DNA of 64,000 nt, taken from positions 2,068,501-2,132,500 of the forward strand of contig WPIO01000054.1 of assembly GCA_009760855.2 (NCBI GenBank), given 5' to 3'. Source of the DNA: Cristatella mucedo (Eukaryota; Bryozoa; Phylactolaemata; Cristatellidae). Positions 1-11,929 of the stretch are shown piece by piece. The position numbers were made by a program, and so were the translations under genes. A model generated the notes under the pieces. The model saw only the letters and a list, made by a program, of their open reading frames with translations, was not told the origin of the DNA and made no database searches. The number at the start of each line of letters is the position of its first letter. Within the stretch, counting starts at the first letter, position 1.

Positions 1-247
1 TGCGGAATCAGCCCGTGCACGTGACGTACGAGGCTCTACTTTTCCTTCACGTCCGACGCAACCCGGTACAGCTCGGCTGCAGCAAGGGCCGTCGCACGGC
101 CCCCTACCTCAACATGCGGGGTTGGGGGCGACGCTCGGGGGCTTCCGTAGGACGCCTGCGAGGCTCGCTCGGCAGCTTCCGGTATCGCCGCCGCGAAGCT
201 GAGAGTTCTGGGCCAGGTTTCAGCGTCGCACGTCGCCGCGTACTCAC
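1..247 (-). other. UGCG: UGCG intron, 5' part
   Basis: This is the intron after UGCG exon 4 on the minus strand. It starts with the strong donor GTGAGT at 247-242. No match to the next expected UGCG exon is visible here, so the remaining exons lie beyond position 1. Confidence 0.8.
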
Positions 248-349
248 CTTTGATGCCGCTGTCCGAGATTAGGAAGTACGGGTATTTGGCATTGTCGTAC
301 GCGTTCAACATGTTGTTGACCTTCGGGTTCACGCCCACCTTTTGGGCTC
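248..349 (-). CDS. UGCG: ceramide glucosyltransferase (UGCG), coding exon 4
   Basis: This exon encodes residues 120-152 plus split codons at both ends. Its translation includes [10 protein letters not shown] and ISDSGIK, which align with the KVGINPKINN and CDSGIR blocks of vertebrate UGCG. The DSG holds the second conserved aspartate (D2) of this GT21 glycosyltransferase, which transfers glucose from UDP-glucose to ceramide on the cytosolic face of the Golgi. The acceptor is TTTCGCAG and the donor is GTGAGT. The phase (two bases in, one base out) fits exon 3 upstream and a GTN valine codon downstream, as in the vertebrate protein. The D3 and (Q/R)xxRW parts of the active site are outside the window. 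Identity is certain by motif; only the 5' exons of the gene are present. Confidence 0.93.
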
Positions 350-574
350 CTGCGAAACGAGAAGGCGTCCGTTCGCGAATGGCGCTCACGTCCGTCAGGG
401 GACCCCAGCGGAGGGGAGCAGCGAGGACGCTCCCGGACTGGGGTGGTGGGGGGGGGGGTAAAGGAGCTCGCGGCCGCGTGGCACACGTGGGCTTATTAGG
501 AACGCATACGAGTGGCTGACGTCGCGTAGGTCGAAACAATGTTATAATTTATTATATTCTAATTAGTAAAGCAA

Positions 575-757
575 TTTTTTTTATCAAATCTTACTTCATT
601 TAATGGCCTCGTTTGTGTGGAGGCAGAGAAGCCTTAGCGGCAATTATCGCCGCTTGCTGTTGGCAATAAAGAATCGCCCAACTGCAGGATTCGAACCCAC
701 GTGACCTCGGTCACGAAGAGCGAGCACCTTACCGCCCGGGCAATCACGGCTGCAGGT
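575..757 (-). mobile_element. SINE A (tRNA-derived) copy
   Basis: On the minus strand a tRNA-like head with the B-box GGTTCGAATCC is followed by a body shared with copies at 3455, 35690 and 55800 (the 'GCGATTCTTTATYGCC...GGCTTCTCTG' region). It ends in an A/T-rich tail. It lies in UGCG intron 3. Confidence 0.75.
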
Positions 758-796
758 GGAGCCCTCCACTCCGAGCCCAGCAGCAATCAAGTCCCT

Positions 797-905
797 CCAA
801 AACTCTGAGGTAAACTTCCTTCTTATTTAAAATTATTTAAAAAATTAAATATTATTTATATTAAATACTACTAAATTAAATCATAATTATATCTAACATT
901 AAATA
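797..905. repeat. A/T-rich low-complexity block
   Basis: Runs of TTTAAAATTA-type sequence with no open coding structure. Similar blocks occur at 5020-5145 and 39425-39660. Confidence 0.8.
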
Positions 906-1559
906 TAAAATATTCTTTATTATAAAGGAAATAAAGCCACTCCTTCCCCGAAGCCGAAACGCTCTGCGGCTCTGCATCTAATGAGCTGAGAATTTCGCGA
1001 AAGCTCGACAGCGTATCCACGTCTTTAAAGCTCAGCTGGTAGGCGGGGCGGGGGGGAGGAAGCTCGCCGGACTTTCGACAGCAGGGAGCCACGTCGACGA
1101 CCGAAAAAATACTCGTTGCCAAGGAAACTACGGATCCATAACTATTACCGCAAGCTTGTCTTTTGCGGTGACTCCGACGCCATTTTCACCGCGTCGCAAA
1201 CGAGCACGCGAACCGTTCGTTCTCAGCGCGGCTATTCCGCAAGCCGAGAACGAGGCGCTACAGTCACGCGACGCGAACCGAGCGCCGCACGACGTCTTCA
1301 ACGCCCGAGGACTTCCGCTCGAGGAGTTCCAGAAATTCTCACTCGCTTCCTGTGAATCTGGCCAGCGCTCTACGCCCGCGCTCATTATACTTGTGGCTGC
1401 CGCGTCTCACCTAGCTCGTCACCATTCAGCAGTGGGCGAAGGAGATTAGGTGAATGACGCAGAGAACGTCACGAACGTCGGCCATATTGAACCATTCGGC
1501 AGGAGGGCAGAGGCGGCCGTACGCAAAATAGTAAACATATAGACAAAATAATATAAATA

Positions 1560-1670
1560 ACATACATATATATAAATATATATATATATTATTTATATTA
1601 TACAATATATATATATATATAATACAATATATATATATAATACAATATATATATATATATATAATACCGT
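1560..1670. repeat. (TA)n microsatellite
   Basis: Interrupted TA repeats broken by short ATACAA/TTAT units. The region 906-1559 around it shows no gene or repeat I recognise. Confidence 0.9.
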
Positions 1671-2159
1671 AAATATAGTAATAGTATAGAGAAAATGACA
1701 CCAAGACACCAAAAGCAAACGAGCGGACGAAATTATAGCTCCAACGCGGGTGGCCAGTGCAGTCCGACCCGGAACAAAATGCACAGCCCGTTCGACAAAT
1801 CGCACCGACGGCACGCTCGCTCCAACTTCGCCCCAGCGCGAGCCAGTAGCATCAGATGCTGTATGCGAACGTCGCGAACGGACGTCGGAGAGCGGACGTT
1901 TCTGCCCGGAAATCGACTGGTCCCACGCGGCGTGCACGATACGCGGCTCAGCGCGAACCGGCGCGGATTGGGGGTCGATAAATCAAAGACACCTAATCGG
2001 CGCTGATTAAGCGGCAGTCGAGCTAGCGATCTTAGTTTTTCGCTCGGAGCGACGGCAGTTCTTTCGCCGTCGCGAGTTGGACGCGAAATCGCGAGTCAAT
2101 AAATAACCAAACGTAAAAAGTGCTAGCGAACAGAAGCAAGCCGCCAGCGGTCACGAACG

Positions 2160-2226
2160 CTAACGACGGGGGAGAGAAGGGGGAGGGAGAGAAGGGGGAG
2201 AGAAGGGAGAGAAGGAGGAGAGAGGA
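2160..2226. repeat. Purine-rich GGGGGAGAGAA tract
   Basis: An imperfect tandem repeat of GAGAAGGGGGAG units on the plus strand, within UGCG intron 3. Confidence 0.7.
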
Positions 2227-2380
2227 AAGACGCTTCAAGGTGCGCTTGCACGAGCGACTTTCCTCCTAAATCGGCAACGATTTTAAACCGATTTCCCTCC
2301 GGTTTCCGGACCACTACGTCACCATAGGACATCACATTTTGGTGGGCAGGGCGCAAGTCAGCAGAAACTCTCACGAATCT

Positions 2381-2504
2381 GCGGAGAATCTGCTTCTACT
2401 AATCTTCTCTAATCATCAAATCAATCTCTAATCAATTCTACTAATCTAATCTTCTACTAATCTTCTCCAATCACTTCTCTAATCACGGAGAATCTGCTTC
2501 TACT
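2381..2504. repeat. Degenerate TCTACTAATCTTCTC repeat
   Basis: Several imperfect copies of a CTAATC/CTTCTACTAATC motif, flanked by a direct repeat of GGAGAATCTGCTTCTAC at both ends (about 2383-2400 and 2486-2503). Confidence 0.65.
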
Positions 2505-2794
2505 TTTTTGGCTCCTCATCGGTCAAGCCGACCAATCAAAACCCCGGGCGGGATGCGTTCTCACGTACGCCTGCCGGCCAAAACAAAAATGGCTGACGCT
2601 CGTAGGCTCGAGTTAAATCAAGGCGTTCCGAGCGAGTCTTTGAACGTAGAATGCTTATGCGTTGTAGCCTCGGCTCAAAACTTATTTTTCTAGACACAAG
2701 AAGCCAAGCGTCTGTTTATGGAATCCACCAACATACCCGCACGTAACGGCACATTACTTGGCACTATACACCGGAACGTCGGCTCACATTACTT

Positions 2795-3134
2795 GTATCA
2801 CTCCACACAGACTATATGGGTGTCATGCAGGAGAGTTTTTTATATCGCACTCACAGCCTACGTGGCTTTCGGTACGCATTCGGTAGCCAACAGACTTCAT
2901 CTCACGCAACAAAGAGAAAGTGAGAAGCATAGCTAAGTCAGGAGAGCAGTTAAGGTAGTGAGTAGCATGGAAGCAGCAGCTCAGGACAACTGGAAAGGAT
3001 GTGCCATAGTCGGCAGTAGGAGAGTAGTTGTCGTTGCGTACGAATTCTGGAAGTGAGTTCCACAGTCTAGAATCTGCAGAGCAAAAGCTTCTGTCGCAAA
3101 AAAGGTCTTAAGCTGAGGAATGGAATAGCTACAC
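2795..3134 (-). mobile_element. LINE family C, 3' fragment
   Basis: Antisense copy of a repeat also found at 14740, 16261, 34900, 36855 and 45235. The sense strand contains the block translating as RLWNSL, typical of the C-terminal end of CR1/L2-type reverse transcriptase proteins. It is interrupted at 3134 by the SPIN-like MITE. Confidence 0.75.
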
Positions 3135-3322
3135 CAGCGGTTCTCAACCTGTGGGTCGTGACCCCTTTGGGGGTCGAACGACCCTTTCACGCGGGTCGAC
3201 TAAGACCGTCGGAAAACACGCATTTCCGCATTTTGCACACAATCATTTTATTATTCGGAGTCGCCACAACATGAGGAACTGTATTAAGGGGGTCACGGCA
3301 TTAGGAAGGTTGAGAACCACTG
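3135..3322 (+). mobile_element. SPIN-like hAT MITE (188 bp)
   Basis: The element begins CAGCGGTTCTCAACC and ends GGTTGAGAACCACTG, near-perfect terminal inverted repeats. The interior carries the blocks GACCCCTTTGGGGGTCGAAC, AACATGAGGAACTGTATTAA and GGCATTAGGAAGGTTGAG, which I recognise as the non-autonomous SPIN ('Space Invader') hAT family. The flanking 8-mers AGCTACAC (3127-3134) and AGATACAC (3323-3330) match at 7 of 8 positions, as expected for an old hAT target duplication. There is no transposase. It sits inside a family C LINE within UGCG intron 3. Confidence 0.9.
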
Positions 3323-3454
3323 AGATACACAGCTGTCCCGAAAAAGCTCTTTTTTTTATATACTTACATAGTTATTCTTTACATTCTTCTCATACTACTC
3401 TACAATGGTGACTGCAGCGGCGAACTCAACTTCTGCAGACAATGGCTAGGTGAA

Positions 3455-3625
3455 CCGCGATGGCACACTAGGTAAGGCAGTTGCTTTTCACGACCTCGGT
3501 ACCGAGGCCGTGGATTCAAATCCTGCGCTGAGCAATCTTTTATCGCCGCTGCAAATGGCTGTGACAGCCGTAAAGGCTCTTCTGTCGCTGTCTAAAAGAG
3601 ACTGCTAAATCAGCTAGTATTTTTT
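3455..3625 (+). mobile_element. SINE A copy
   Basis: The tRNA-like head has a mutated B-box (GATTCAAATCC). It is followed by the conserved body (ATCTTTTATCGCC, GCCGTAAAGGCTCTTCTGTCGC) and an AAATCAGCTA end. Confidence 0.8.
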
Positions 3626-4570
3626 TAGGTGGGTTTCTGGGGAAACCCTCTACCAGCCTCCAGCATTAGAGAGCACGGACTACTGCAAGTCGGCCATCGA
3701 GGTTTCCTGAACCGATAATGCAAACGCCCTAACTGGGAGAAAAGTCGACGCGGCGGCTAGGGGAAAATTAAATGGTGCAAACGCAGCCTAAGGAAGGGAG
3801 GAAGGGAAGGGAAGACAGCTTCAGGAAGAGCCGAGGGCAGAACGTCCGGGGGCAGGGCCACAGACAGACAGACGGCAGCAGAGACAGCCTCCAAAACGAT
3901 GCCCTGGGCACCATCCGGTGCACCGGCATCCGGTCCGATAAGCATTCGGCGTAAGCTGGTTTAGAAATGTCGCGCGAGGCCGAGGCTGGCCGGAAGGGCA
4001 AGCAGGCCGACGCCCAGGCTTGCCTGGGCAGGCCCACGTGTCCTGCTGCCGAAGCTGGCGGTTCGGGATCGGCCCCAGCCCCTGTTTTATCAACTAATTA
4101 AGGAGGAGCCCGCTAATCTCGACTCTCCTGTCAACTCGTCTCGTCGTTACTCGGCGCAAGCATGGCGGCCGGAAAGCCCCCTTGGCCTGCGAAGGAAGGG
4201 GGTCGTGACCCGACATTTGGACACAGCCCAGCGGAAGTTTTCGCCCCTTTGACCTTCTATTGGCCGCCATTAAGACAAGGACTAACTTGCATCGCCCATT
4301 GAAACTTCTGCGACGACTATCTGACGAACGGCGCCTCGACTATAATCGAAGCCGAGTAGCGAATGAGTGCGGACGCCTCTGTTCGAGTCGACTCTCCCCT
4401 TTACTGCGGCCCAAACGGTTCATTGCAGATGCCGTCGTCCGAGCCTGGTGGCCGGACGACGTTTCCACAGCGCGCCTATCTCTCGCAGACTTCTGCCTTT
4501 CTTCCGTGTTTCTGGCTTACGACACTCGGCTGCTGCGATCCTTTATTGCCCCTCCCCCCCCCACGGAAGC

Positions 4571-4650
4571 AGTGGCTTCAAAGTGGCTGGAAACAGCCGT
4601 AAGAGATCTTCTGTCGCTATATCAACGGGGCTATTGAATCAGCTGAGCTT
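4571..4650 (+). mobile_element. SINE A 3' fragment
   Basis: Only the 3' body (AGCCGTAAGAGATCTTCTGTCGC and GAATCAGCTGA) is present, directly beside an L2 tail. Confidence 0.6.
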
Positions 4651-4654
4651 ATAA

Positions 4655-4925
4655 TAGTAATAGTAATAATACACTTGATAAAGCGCCCTCGGAGAACTCA
4701 ATCTCTTTCTAGGAGCATTTACATTTGCAGCAAAGGAGACACGATCGAATGGTGAGTGGTAGCACGCTCGATAAACAACATGAATAGCATGGTTAGGGGT
4801 GCCGTGCACAGGGGGTCAGCATGCAAGTGCTGTTAATGGCAGCATGCAACAGTGTCAGCACGCACAAGCGCACAAAGGACGAATAGCAGGGACCCACTAA
4901 ATGCTGTGACAAATAGGTTTGTTTA
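4655..4925 (-). mobile_element. L2-like LINE 3' end
   Basis: Antisense L2-family tail: terminal TAA-type repeat, the inverted pair AGCGCC/GGGCGCT that folds as the tail stem-loop, then the TGACACTGTGCATGCTGCC-type 3' UTR. It is 5'-truncated. Confidence 0.85.
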
Positions 4926-5019
4926 TATAAGGGGGGGGGTGTGAAAGCAGCAAACCTGCAGGTGCCCCGCAGAGCAGCAGCAGTAGCACAAGCCAGGTGC
5001 ATTACACTCCTTTTAAAAT

Positions 5020-5145
5020 AACCAATAAAATAATTTAAACTAAACTAAAAATTAAATAATAATAGCAATAATTAAATAAAAACAATAATTAGAAAATAAA
5101 AACAATAATTGGAAAATATAAATAATTTAAAATTATAATAAAAAA
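5020..5145. repeat. A/T-rich low-complexity block
   Basis: AAATAATAAT/AATTAAATAA runs. From 5146 to 5790 (UGCG intron 3) I see no recognisable feature. Confidence 0.8.
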
Positions 5146-5794
5146 TGTACAATGAAATTGACTTAAGCATCCTCCCTCCCTTAAACATCCTCCCATTCCT
5201 TTTAAGATCCCCTCGAAAGTGCGACACGCGTCGCTTCAGTCGCCTTCAATTCCTGTCAATTTGTTGCTTGGCTCCTAGATGCTGGCTCCTACTATTCCCT
5301 CTTGAATGCCCCCCTCTCATCCTCTCCAATGTGCTCTCATCCTCCTCTCGTGCTCCTTGGCTTCCAGTCGGCTTTTAGCAGTTCCTCGCACTAAATAGAA
5401 TGGAACATATACCGGATGTGGGCACTCGAAGGCACTGGCGATCGGTCGTATCCTTGGCCACAAAGTATGACTACACTGTACTCATCCGGCAGCCATCAGA
5501 GACACGGCCTCAGGAATTGGTGACTACAGCCACATGCACACAAAATAGAAAATGGACAGCAATGATGCCTCAGACAATCATACGAGGTCGGCCACACAGC
5601 AGCACAATCTCCACTACCCTCATCTCATAACTACGTTAAGCCGGAGTTGGGGAACGGTGTGTCAACAAGAGCAGCCGAAGGACCCCATCAACCCCTCCCC
5701 CATCGATCACCCCCTCCCCAAGTGACTCACTCTTGCTCGAATGTTGCACTGCTGCAAGCCGAGGCAGCTCGAACGAAGGCGAAAGTCACCTTAC

Positions 5795-5900
5795 CGACAA
5801 ACAGTCTTGAGTCGACGTCCGGATACTTGGCCATGAGACTCTTTATCATGGCGATCAACTCGACCTGATGTTCACTTTGTACGCAAAATAAAATCTCATA
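5795..5900 (-). CDS. UGCG: ceramide glucosyltransferase (UGCG), coding exon 3
   Basis: This exon encodes residues 84-118 and the first base of codon 119. The acceptor is TTTTGCAG and the donor is GTAAGG. The peptide opens with YEILFCVQ and closes with KYPDVDSRLFV, matching YEVLLCVQ and KYPNVDARLFI of vertebrate UGCG. The reading frame joins exon 2 in phase 0 and exon 4 in phase 1. The segment between these blocks is odd. Vertebrate proteins have DHDDP just after CVQ, with one aspartate (human D92 as I recall) counted as the D1 catalytic motif. Here the residues are SEHQVE. The exon is one codon longer than the vertebrate one in this stretch. This could be lineage divergence or a variant enzyme; no frameshift is seen. 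Confidence 0.92.
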
Positions 5901-5984
5901 CTGCAAAAGAGCAACATGTAAGCAAAACAGCAATTTGTGGAAATGTCAACATGCATAGCACTTAGGCAGATAGTGAATACTCAA

Positions 5985-6185
5985 AAGGGGAGAGGAGTGA
6001 GAGTGACAGAAAGACAAATAAAGACAAGACTGGGACATAGAGACAGACACAGATAAATAGACAGATATATTGACGGATAGATAGAGAGAACAGACAGACA
6101 GACAGACAGACAGATATAAAGACAGACATGCAGACTGACAGAGACAGACATAGAGAGACAGGTACAGATAGGCAAGTATGAAGAA
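5985..6185. repeat. Degenerate (GACA)n microsatellite
   Basis: Imperfect GACAGACA/GATAGATA units, densest around 6080-6165, in UGCG intron 2. Confidence 0.85.
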
Positions 6186-6242
6186 ACATTAAGGGCAAAG
6201 AGGAGGGAGAAAGAAGGATAGGGAGGGAGTAATATATAAAAA

Positions 6243-6385
6243 AAATTCATTTATATAGCGCCCCAAGAGAGCCTAGTCTCTATTCAGGCGCTTCACATAT
6301 GCCTCGGGGCTCGAGCCCACGACCTCAGTCAGACCTTGGTTCTCGGGGCGAGCACCTTAACCGCTAGACCAAACCAGCTCGGCAG
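6243..6385 (-). mobile_element. SINE B (tRNA-derived) copy
   Basis: On the minus strand the head is CCGAGCTGGTTTGGTCTAGC with a GGGCTCGAGCCC B-box. It is followed by a short tail with the inverted pair GCGCCTGAATAGAGA.../GGGGCGCT and an AAATGAATT end. Confidence 0.85.
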
Positions 6386-6424
6386 TAAAAAATATAGAGG
6401 GACACAGAGAGACATACAAAGATG

Positions 6425-6756
6425 GAGAGAGGGAGAGAGAGAGAGAGAGAGAGGGAGTGAGAGAGAAGTAGAGTGATGGAGAAAGAGTCAGCAGCCTGCT
6501 GATTCAGCAGGACACTGACCATCTTGGACAGGACTAAAGACTTACTCACCCCACAAACAAGTCGTACCACAAGATGAGCTGACAGTAGCCAATGCTCGCT
6601 AGGGCACATTAGCAGCAGCAAAAGCAACTCGAATAATTACTTTGTCTGCCTGACCGTCACGTGTCATGCCATTTGTCATGCTGTAGTGACAAGCGTGGAC
6701 AGCTCCGTCTCAGTCTCTCTATCTATCTCTATCTCTTTCTCTCTCTATTTATCTTC

Positions 6757-6832
<76 letters not shown>

Positions 6833-6835
6833 ATC
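6425..6835. repeat. (GA)n and (TC)n microsatellites
   Basis: A GA tract at about 6425-6478 and a nearly pure TC tract at about 6756-6830, separated by unique sequence. They can be read as arms of an inverted repeat in UGCG intron 2. Confidence 0.9.
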
Positions 6836-7779
6836 TCTATCTCTCGGGTGCAGACTCATCATTTCCATTTGAGCATGCTGATATTCCGGCAGATAACTAC
6901 CCTGCTGCCCCACCCACTGCATTCCCAGCAAGGTTTCTTCTGCTGTTTCAACTCTCCGTTCTGCTTGCCCACAGTGGGCAAGAGGTTCAAAGTTAGAGGG
7001 TGCTAGAATCTTCGGCGGGAGAGAAAGGTCTTGCTCGAGACCATCCCGGGTCCGAGAAGGCTGAATTGCACAGCAGATTGCAAAACAAGCTTGGGAGAGC
7101 CTGCGCGGGGGAAGGGTGCGGTGTGGCTGGATACATGCCGTGGAGCTAGTTCGGTGACGCCGAGAGTGCTGAGAATGCACCTTACTCACAGGTCCATGCA
7201 GGCCATCGAAACCACCGAGAGACCTTACGCGATCCTTAGACTGTCTATAAAGTGTGCCGATTTCGATCAAGAGCAGGCAGTAGCCAGTATCCAGTGCTGC
7301 TTGCTGAAACGAGCAGCCTGACTTGGTAACAACAGGCAGCCTGAGAGGACCGACCAGCTGTGGGGTCATATAGGTCATCTATTTTGCTCCCTATGCTGTG
7401 TCTACGATTCGGGTGATGTGAGCACGGCATTTTCACAGCTTCGTGGACGATGTACTATAATCGAGCATACATAGGTAACTGCCTCCATCTCTTTGGGAAG
7501 ATTAATGCTGCAGTTGTTTCTTGTCACTATATTTTTTATTGGTTATAAAATGCTGCTGCCTAAAACTATGCGAACCGCCTTGCCCCAGACTTGCTTTCCT
7601 ATCATTTCTGCACTTTCCAGTGACGTTTGAATGATCGATGACAGACCGGAGGCGATCTTGCTAGCACTCCCTAGCGAAGTCGATCGGCACATGCTACGTA
7701 TAAAAAGGCTCAAAAAGCCGCTCGATCCAGAGATAAGTAAACTAGGGAAAATATAACGACAAACTTTTAAAAATCTACA

Positions 7780-7862
7780 CTGTAATATATATATATATAA
7801 TATATATATATATATTATATATAATATATTATATATTGTATACAATATAAAACTATAAAATA
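7780..7862. repeat. (TA)n microsatellite
   Basis: Interrupted TATATA runs in UGCG intron 2. The stretch 6836-7779 contains nothing else I can support. Confidence 0.9.
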
Positions 7863-8094
7863 TAATGACACGGTCCGGAAATGCTCAGCGATGATCTTGC
7901 AGTATTTCTGAAACAAGGAGGACAGATGGAGGAAAGGAAAGTAGACGAGGATAGATGGAAGGCGGGGATGGGCTTGCTGCACCGCTCAGCTCACACCAGC
8001 TTCGCATCTCGTACCACCTCAGCTTAAAAGCAGTCGCCGCAGTAGCACACACGCACGATTCAGGTCAAGCAGACGGGCAGCGCCAGCTGCTCAC

Positions 8095-8236
8095 CGGTGA
8101 GTAATCCAAGTGGAAGAACGTCTCGAGGTTCCTCTGCAAGTTCGGATCAGCCATGTTGACTAGAGGCTTGGCGATGGTCACTCCAGGATACGCGATGCTG
8201 CTGTCTCTGACGATGGGCTTGTGCAACTTGTGCCGC
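8095..8236 (-). CDS. UGCG: ceramide glucosyltransferase (UGCG), coding exon 2
   Basis: This exon encodes residues 37-83 after completing split codon 36. The acceptor is GTCACAG and the donor is GTGAGC after the YSP codons. The peptide contains AYPGVTIAKPL and NLQRNLETFFHLDY, corresponding to KLPGVSLLKPL and NLINNLETFFELDY of vertebrate UGCG, the start of the cytosolic GT21 catalytic domain. The segment joining the membrane anchor to the domain (RHKLHKPIVRDSS) is two residues shorter than in vertebrates. A (GA)n array begins about 25 bp upstream of the acceptor on the coding strand, so the polypyrimidine (TC)n on the minus strand abuts the 3' splice site and may act as a very long pyrimidine tract. 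Confidence 0.93.
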
Positions 8237-8261
8237 CTGTGACGACGACCAAGACGAGTGT

Positions 8262-8872
<611 letters not shown>

Positions 8873-11019
8873 AGATTGGCAGTCGAGAGACCACACTAGC
8901 ACTTGGCTCGAGGCAGCCGAGGGCAGTGATGCAAGGCGAAGCAGCAGCAGCAGCAGAAGAAGCGAAAAAAGCTCGAGCGATCAAACTCGACAACTTCAAG
9001 GATGCTGCTAAGGCAACGGAGTCGAGGAGCTGCAGAAGAGAGTGGAGACAGACAGCGCAGAGCTCTTGGCTCGGGGAGGCTCGGCTCGCTGGTCGTCATT
9101 GCCATGCTCCGGGCGATGAAAAAAGAGTTGCGAGTTACATTTGCATGAGACTCGTGATGCAAGTGCCGGGACGGCCGCAATTGGTGCAAAACAAGTCGAA
9201 GCATGTATCCTGCTGTAATTACACAATTAACCTCTGAAGAAAGGCGCTCGGGGGGGGGGAATCCATTAAAGCTGCATCCACATTGGCGCAAGTTCGGAGT
9301 TGAGATACTTGAAGAACTTGAGGAGAACTTGAGGCTACGTCATCTGCTTTGACTGGTTACGGCCGGGCAGGGGACGAGTGGCTGACGGCTGAGGATCTGA
9401 GTCGAAGAGCGAGAGCTCTTGAGTACAGAAATCTATTGACAAAAGACAGCTGCAAACAGAAGGACGGCGGCTAAATCTGTACGGCTGCTATTTAAGCCAA
9501 ATGGCAAACTTTATGACCTCCACACTTCAGAGATCTCTCTTGCTGCCATTGCTGGCTGCATCACTGTGTGTGCGTGGGTGCTAGCGTGTACGTGCCTCAT
9601 CTCTCTCTCTCCTTTTTCTCACTCAATCTCTCTTCTTCCTTCGTTCCCTACCTTCCAGCTCTCAATCTCCCCATCTTTTCTTCGCGGCATCTGGTCTCCC
9701 TGCAACATGTGCTCAAGGACGCACGGTTTCCAAGGAGGCAGTCACGTGGTGTCGACGCAGCCACTTTCCCCTCGGCCTACACAATGTCCGGAAAGAGTCC
9801 ACCGGACGGATGGATGGAGTCAGACCGAGCTTGCTTTCCTTGGTTGCTACGCACCGGGCAGCTCGTAGGCCAGAGCATAATACAAACGCATTCCTGGCCA
9901 ACGTGCACTCTCTATAAAGTCTCAAGAGCAGCAGCGTGCAAGCAATCAAAGCTAAACCTGATCAAGGCCACGGGCACCGGACACGACTCGCATGGCCAGC
10001 CCCAGCCAATCGGGACAGAGATCTTTACGAACCGGCTCCCTGCACTCGGCTGCAGCCAGCCACGAGCACGAGGAGGAGGACACGTGGTCGCTAGGGGGCT
10101 GCGGCCGGCCACCTCTAGGGCTGACTCTAGTGGCCATCTCGTCAGCGGCTGGCCACACCACAAGCAGCAACGACTCGCGGCTGGAACGCTGGAGTCCGGA
10201 TAGGGAGGAGGGGCAGCAGAAGCAGCAACGACGTCACAGGGGGCGACTACGACTCGGCGGCAGCTGTGCCTGCAATCGCCGACGTCGGCCTGCCGCACGA
10301 ACCAGGCAACCGCGACCTGGGCGGTAACCTCGAGGCCCGCAGTCGTGCAGGCTATCCAGCCCGGCTGCTGCGAGGGCCTGCAGGGGCCAGCACCTCCTTC
10401 CCAGCCATCCCATCCCGGAAGCTCGACTCGCCTCCTCGAGGAGTCTCGAGATAAGGCAGCACGGCAGCGTAGCCTCGCGGTCATCGTTCCCGGCATTCTC
10501 GGCAGCTGCTGTCGGAGGGGGCCCTGCGTGCGGTCGGTCCTGCTTGTCGGTCCCCCCCTGTCCCCCCTCCCCCCCAAGCATCTGCTCATCACGCTCGACT
10601 GGCAGAGGGCCGGCATGCTCGAGGTCTCCAGTGTATGAGGCGGGTGCCGAGTGAAGGTCACTTGAGCTCCAGGCGTGCGACTACTCGAGCCATGCGCTGC
10701 TACATCGCGGCAGCTCGGACACCCGTTGATTGAGTGCGGTCAATGCATGTCTTTTGCGGCATCTCTTCATGCCTCCGCAGCACAAAAGCACAAAAGCCGC
10801 CCCGGGAGGCTTCTAAGGATTGATGGATAACGCAGCCAATAAACAACAACCGTATCTCTATCGATACTCTGTCAAGCTTGCGACATATGCAGGTATGACT
10901 AACGTCGGCTTCTCCGGTGTCATTTGCCAGCGATGGTATTCAGAAGAAGTCCTTACTGGCTATCTCTCTTGCCCTCTCTCTCACTCTCACATTCTTTATA
11001 TATTCTCTCCTTCCTCCTC
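8873..11019. other. UGCG intron 1, no gene seen
   Basis: Unique, moderately GC-rich sequence. I see no exon with homology or convincing splice signals and no clear repeat family. Confidence 0.6.
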
Positions 11020-11036
11020 TTCCCCTTCTCTCTCTG

Positions 11037-11067
<31 letters not shown>

Positions 11068-11118
11068 GTCTCTGTCTCTCTCTCTCTGTCTCTCTCTCTG
11101 TCTCTGTCTCTCTCTCTG

Positions 11119-11213
<95 letters not shown>

Positions 11214-11335
11214 GTCTCTCTCTCTCTGTCTCTCTCTCTGTCTCTCTCTCTCTCTGTCTCTCTCTTTCTCTCTCTCTATCTATCTCTCTCTCGCTCTCTG
11301 TGTCTTTCTCTGTCACAGTCTCTCTCTTTTTCTCT
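11020..11335. repeat. (TC)n/(TCTG)n array
   Basis: TCTCTCTG and TCTC runs on the plus strand, in UGCG intron 1. It is opposite in orientation to the GA arrays at 8262 and 11930. Confidence 0.95.
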
Positions 11336-11750
11336 CTCCGCCTCTTCTGTGTCTTTCTTCCTTCCATCCCATGTTTTACCTCTGCTCCCTTTTACCTCTG
11401 TCCATCAACCTGAGCAACCTGTGTGTGCACGAACGGTAGGACACTCTAAGGGGGAGGGGCCAGGACTCCAGGTTACTCCTCTTCATCAGCCAGTTCTCAA
11501 GGTACCAGTACAGTAGCTCCGGAACACAAGCAACTATTTGCTGAAGCCGACGACGACACACTCAACCTTCGTGTCACGCGGCACCGGGAGCTGGCAGCCA
11601 TTGTCGCTCGTAAGAATTCGGAGCAAACAGTACAACAATGCCGGCAATAGCTCCAAGCTGCCTGTATCCAGCCAGGGCCAGTTGCTGCCCTCTCCGATGC
11701 CACGCCCCTAATTATGTATACACTGAAGCCTGCAGCCACCTCGAGTGTAG

Positions 11751-11819
11751 CCTGGCAGTGCTAGGGGCCAGGAAGCTGGTACCGCCTGGCAGTACTAGGG
11801 GCCAGGAAGCTGGTACAGC
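11751..11819. repeat. 34-bp tandem duplication
   Basis: Two adjacent copies of a unit beginning GCCTGGCAGT and ending GGAAGCTGGTAC, differing at about two positions. Confidence 0.85.
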
Positions 11820-11929
11820 CTGTCACAACCATCAGCAGCAGCAGCTGCTGCCACTAAAGCTGGAAATAGCAGGACAGCTAGGGAGCGCTAGAGAGCAGCA
11901 TCGGCCGGGGAGTGTGCTGGTGCTTCGAG

